From: an uncultured Bacteroidia bacterium
GTDB taxonomy: Bacteria; Bacteroidota; Bacteroidia; Bacteroidales; UBA932
NCBI GenBank assembly: GCA_902766985.1
Contig: CACXFP010000044.1
Coordinates: forward strand, 1-8,512
Length of the DNA stretch: 8,512 bases
Reading direction: 5' to 3'
Part shown: piece by piece, positions 6,936-8,512 of the stretch
Layout: every line of letters starts with the position of its first letter
Position numbering within the stretch: the stretch's first letter is position 1
Made by a program: the position numbers and the translations under genes
The notes under the pieces: model-generated
The model's database searches: none
Told to the model about the DNA's origin: nothing
The model's input: the letters and a program-made list of their open reading frames with translations, nothing else

Positions 6936-7838
6936 CTAAAGGATATTCATGCTCTGCTCCCGGACTTTTTCCAGCTCGTCCTTCATCCTCACGACAAGTT
7001 TCTGGATGGCCGTGTCATTGGCCTTGGAACCGGTAGTGTTTATTTCCCTTCCCATCTCCTGGATGATGAATCCCAGCTTGCGGCCGGGGGCGGGGTCGCC
7101 ATCCAGAGTATCGATGAAATATTTGCAATGCTGCCTGAGGCGGACATTCTCCTCGTTTATGTCCAGTTTTTCCAGATAATAGACCATTTCCTGCTCGAAA
7201 CGGGCTTCGTCATATTTCTGGGAGAGTTCCTCGAGGTTTTTGCTGAGCCTTTCCCTCACGGCGGCAAGCCTTTCCGGGGCAAGGGATTCCACCTCGTCCT
7301 CGAAGGCGAGGATGTTCCCCACACGTGATACGACGTCCTTCCTGAGGGCCTCCCCTTCCTTTATCCTGAACTCCTCCACGGCGGCGAGCGCACGGTCTAT
7401 CGCGTCCTCGACGACGGGCCAGTTCCCTTCAGAGACCACTTCCTTCTTCGAAGTGTCCACTACGTCCGGGAATCTCAGGATGGCTGCGAGAATCTCGTTG
7501 TTGATGCGGTCGGTCGTGGAAATGTTTGCCATGGAAAAGCCCTGCAGGGAATTGCGAAGGTCGAGAATCCTGGTGTAATACTCCTTGACGGCCTCCACGT
7601 TGATGGTCCTGGCGCTTTCTCCGGCGGAAGGCTCCCACGTGGCGAACACGTCGATCGTCCCGCGCTGGAGCGCCTTCGCAATCTTCTGACGCACATAGAG
7701 GTCCTTGTCCCTTGGGAAAAGGGATGTCTTTATGTTCACGTCCGAATTCTTCCCGTTCAGCGTGCGGATCTCCACCGTAATCCTTCCTCCTTCAAGCAAA
7801 GCCTCAGCCTTGCCGTATCCGGTCATTGACTTAACCAT
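6936..7838 (-). CDS. yicC: YicC/YloC-family endoribonuclease-like protein
   Basis: This 300-residue YicC-family protein belongs to a family implicated in RNA cleavage and small-RNA turnover in the cytoplasm. The N-terminal signature MTGYG is at 5-9, followed by E-x-R-x-x-N-x-K at 23-30. The C-terminal DUF1732-type signature is QEMGRE at 260-265, then NTTGSKAND at 267-275, ending in a REQ-x-x-NI tail. I set the start at the ATG at 7838, giving MVKSMTGYG, because the family normally begins this way. An earlier in-frame ATG at 7868 would add ten residues not expected in the family and would run into the divergent promoter region. The length is close to other members. The gene is divergent from glnS with 74 bp between starts. 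The guanylate kinase gene that often follows yicC in bacteria is not next to it here. Confidence 0.92.
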   Translation of the reverse strand: MVKSMTGYGKAEALLEGGRITVEIRTLNGKNSDVNIKTSLFPRDKDLYVRQKIAKALQRGTIDVFATWEPSAGESARTINVEAVKEYYTRILDLRNSLQGFSMANISTTDRINNEILAAILRFPDVVDTSKKEVVSEGNWPVVEDAIDRALAAVEEFRIKEGEALRKDVVSRVGNILAFEDEVESLAPERLAAVRERLSKNLEELSQKYDEARFEQEMVYYLEKLDINEENVRLRQHCKYFIDTLDGDPAPGRKLGFIIQEMGREINTTGSKANDTAIQKLVVRMKDELEKVREQSMNIL

Positions 7839-7840
7839 AT

Positions 7841-7854
7841 CCAAACTAATTTGG
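7841..7854. promoter_or_regulatory. Small inverted repeat in the yicC leader
   Basis: CCAAA and TTTGG form a 5-bp inverted repeat around a 4-base centre, two bases before the yicC ATG. It could be an operator half-site pair or a weak hairpin covering the start codon. It is short enough to be chance in AT-rich sequence. Confidence 0.25.
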
Positions 7855-7857
7855 ACG

Positions 7858-7865
7858 TAAAAATA
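7858..7865 (-). promoter_or_regulatory. Possible -7 promoter element for yicC
   Basis: On the minus strand this reads TATTTTTA, which differs from TAnnTTTG only at the last base. It lies 19 bp before the yicC ATG at 7838, giving a very short leader. No -33 TTTG is seen at the expected spacing, so this is a weak call. Confidence 0.3.
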
Positions 7866-7886
7866 CATAATCTTGCGAAGAATTGC

Positions 7887-7894
7887 TATTTTTG
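7887..7894 (+). promoter_or_regulatory. Bacteroidota-type -7 promoter element for glnS
   Basis: TATTTTTG is a full match to TAnnTTTG and lies 18 bp before the glnS ATG at 7913. The leader would be about ten bases long, with no Shine-Dalgarno. A TTTG occurs at 7850-7853 but is too far away for a normal -33 spacing. Confidence 0.5.
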
Positions 7895-7912
7895 CGAGTT
7901 AATTGGAATAAA

Positions 7913-8512
7913 ATGGCGGAACTTGAAAACAAGAATGCGGTTGAGCCGCGCAGCAAGAATTTCCTCGAAGAAATAATAGAGGCCGACCTCGCCTCCGGAA
8001 AGATGGACAGCATCATGACCCGTTTCCCTCCGGAGCCCAACGGCTACCTGCATCTTGGCCACGCCAAGAGCATCTGCCTCAATTTCGGACTCGCCCAGAA
8101 ATACGGAGGCAAGACCAACCTCCGCTATGACGACACGAATCCCACCAAGGAGGACACGGAATATGTGGACGCCATAAAGGAAGACATCAAGTGGCTAGGT
8201 TTCCAGTGGGACAAGGAACTCTATGCCTCCGACTATTTCGACCAGCTGTATGAATGGGCTGAAGAACTCATCAACAAAGGCCTAGCCTACGTGGATGACC
8301 AGTCCCAGGAGGAAATAAGCAAGGGGCGCGGCACGGTGGAAACCCCCGGCACCGAGAGTCCCTGGAGAAACCGCAGTGTCGAGGAGAACCTCCGTCTCTT
8401 CCGCGAAATGAGGGACGGGAAGTATCCTGACGGAGCCAAGGTGCTGCGCGCCAAGATAGACATGACCCATCCCAACATGTTCTTCAGGGATCCCATCCTC
8501 TATCGCATCAAG
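7913..8512 (+). CDS. glnS: Glutaminyl-tRNA synthetase, N-terminal 200 residues (cut by window edge)
   Basis: The reading frame is open from the ATG at 7913 to the last base, giving 200 codons of a protein normally about 550 residues or more. It is a class I aminoacyl-tRNA synthetase that charges tRNA-Gln with glutamine in the cytoplasm. The class I nucleotide-binding motif appears as HLGH at 47-50 within [16 protein letters not shown]. It is followed by the GlnRS-typical segments [34 protein letters not shown] and RDPILYRIK. The [11 protein letters not shown] context and the DDTNP motif are those of GlnRS and eukaryote-like GluRS. The close match to bacterial GlnRS throughout favours GlnRS over a discriminating GluRS. 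The KMSKS-like loop and anticodon-binding domains are beyond the window. The gene is divergent from yicC. The presence of GlnRS suggests direct charging of tRNA-Gln rather than sole reliance on transamidation. Confidence 0.95.
   Translation, partial: MAELENKNAVEPRSKNFLEEIIEADLASGKMDSIMTRFPPEPNGYLHLGHAKSICLNFGLAQKYGGKTNLRYDDTNPTKEDTEYVDAIKEDIKWLGFQWDKELYASDYFDQLYEWAEELINKGLAYVDDQSQEEISKGRGTVETPGTESPWRNRSVEENLRLFREMRDGKYPDGAKVLRAKIDMTHPNMFFRDPILYRIK

Noticed and set aside
6753..7328. 191-codon plus-strand frame opposite the sensor-like gene and yicC
   Set aside because: It crosses the minus-strand promoter region and two genes on the opposite strand, with no domain signature. It is an antisense shadow.
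7839..7868. N-terminal extension of yicC to the ATG at 7868
   Set aside because: The added ten residues do not fit the family's MxxSMTGYG beginning and would place the start upstream of the likely -7 box.

Overview
The window is about 8.5 kb of a moderately GC-rich chromosome, most likely from a member of the Bacteroidota (Bacteroidales). Three things point there. Putative promoters match the TAnnTTTG -7 element of that phylum. Leaders are short and AT-rich, and several genes have little or no Shine-Dalgarno sequence. The gene content also fits: an exported DPP IV-type S9 peptidase, a lipoprotein M48 protease, GlnRS and YicC. No phage, transposase, CRISPR array, rRNA or tRNA was seen. Genus-level placement is not possible by eye.

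Layout. (1) At 97-2991 on the + strand lie two exported proteases 21 bp apart, probably one transcript: an M48 zinc-metalloprotease lipoprotein and a dipeptidyl-peptidase-IV-like serine peptidase. (2) At 2992-3159 is a short convergent intergenic region. It carries two perfect copies of a 58-bp sequence and a long inverted repeat. (3) At 3160-6895 on the - strand is a tight three-gene unit. In transcription order these are an uncharacterised membrane protein with two TM helices, a HAMP-like segment and a coiled coil; a TrkH-type potassium transporter overlapping it by 11 bp; and a short RecD/Pif1-like SF1B helicase starting 6 bp after trkH. (4) At 6936-7838 on the - strand is a YicC-family protein, separated from the next gene by 40 bp that hold a good promoter -7 box. 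(5) At 7913-8512 on the + strand, divergent from yicC, are the first 200 codons of glutaminyl-tRNA synthetase, cut by the window edge.

How the genes work together. The two proteases plausibly act in the periplasm, in envelope protein quality control or oligopeptide processing. The membrane protein and TrkH look co-translated and may form a potassium-uptake unit with a sensory or accessory subunit; this is inference. The helicase is a cytoplasmic DNA-processing enzyme that appears to share transcription with trkH without an obvious functional link. YicC (RNA turnover) and GlnRS (translation) are housekeeping genes. The two least-explained items are the sensor-like partner of TrkH and the 58-bp repeat element between the convergent genes.
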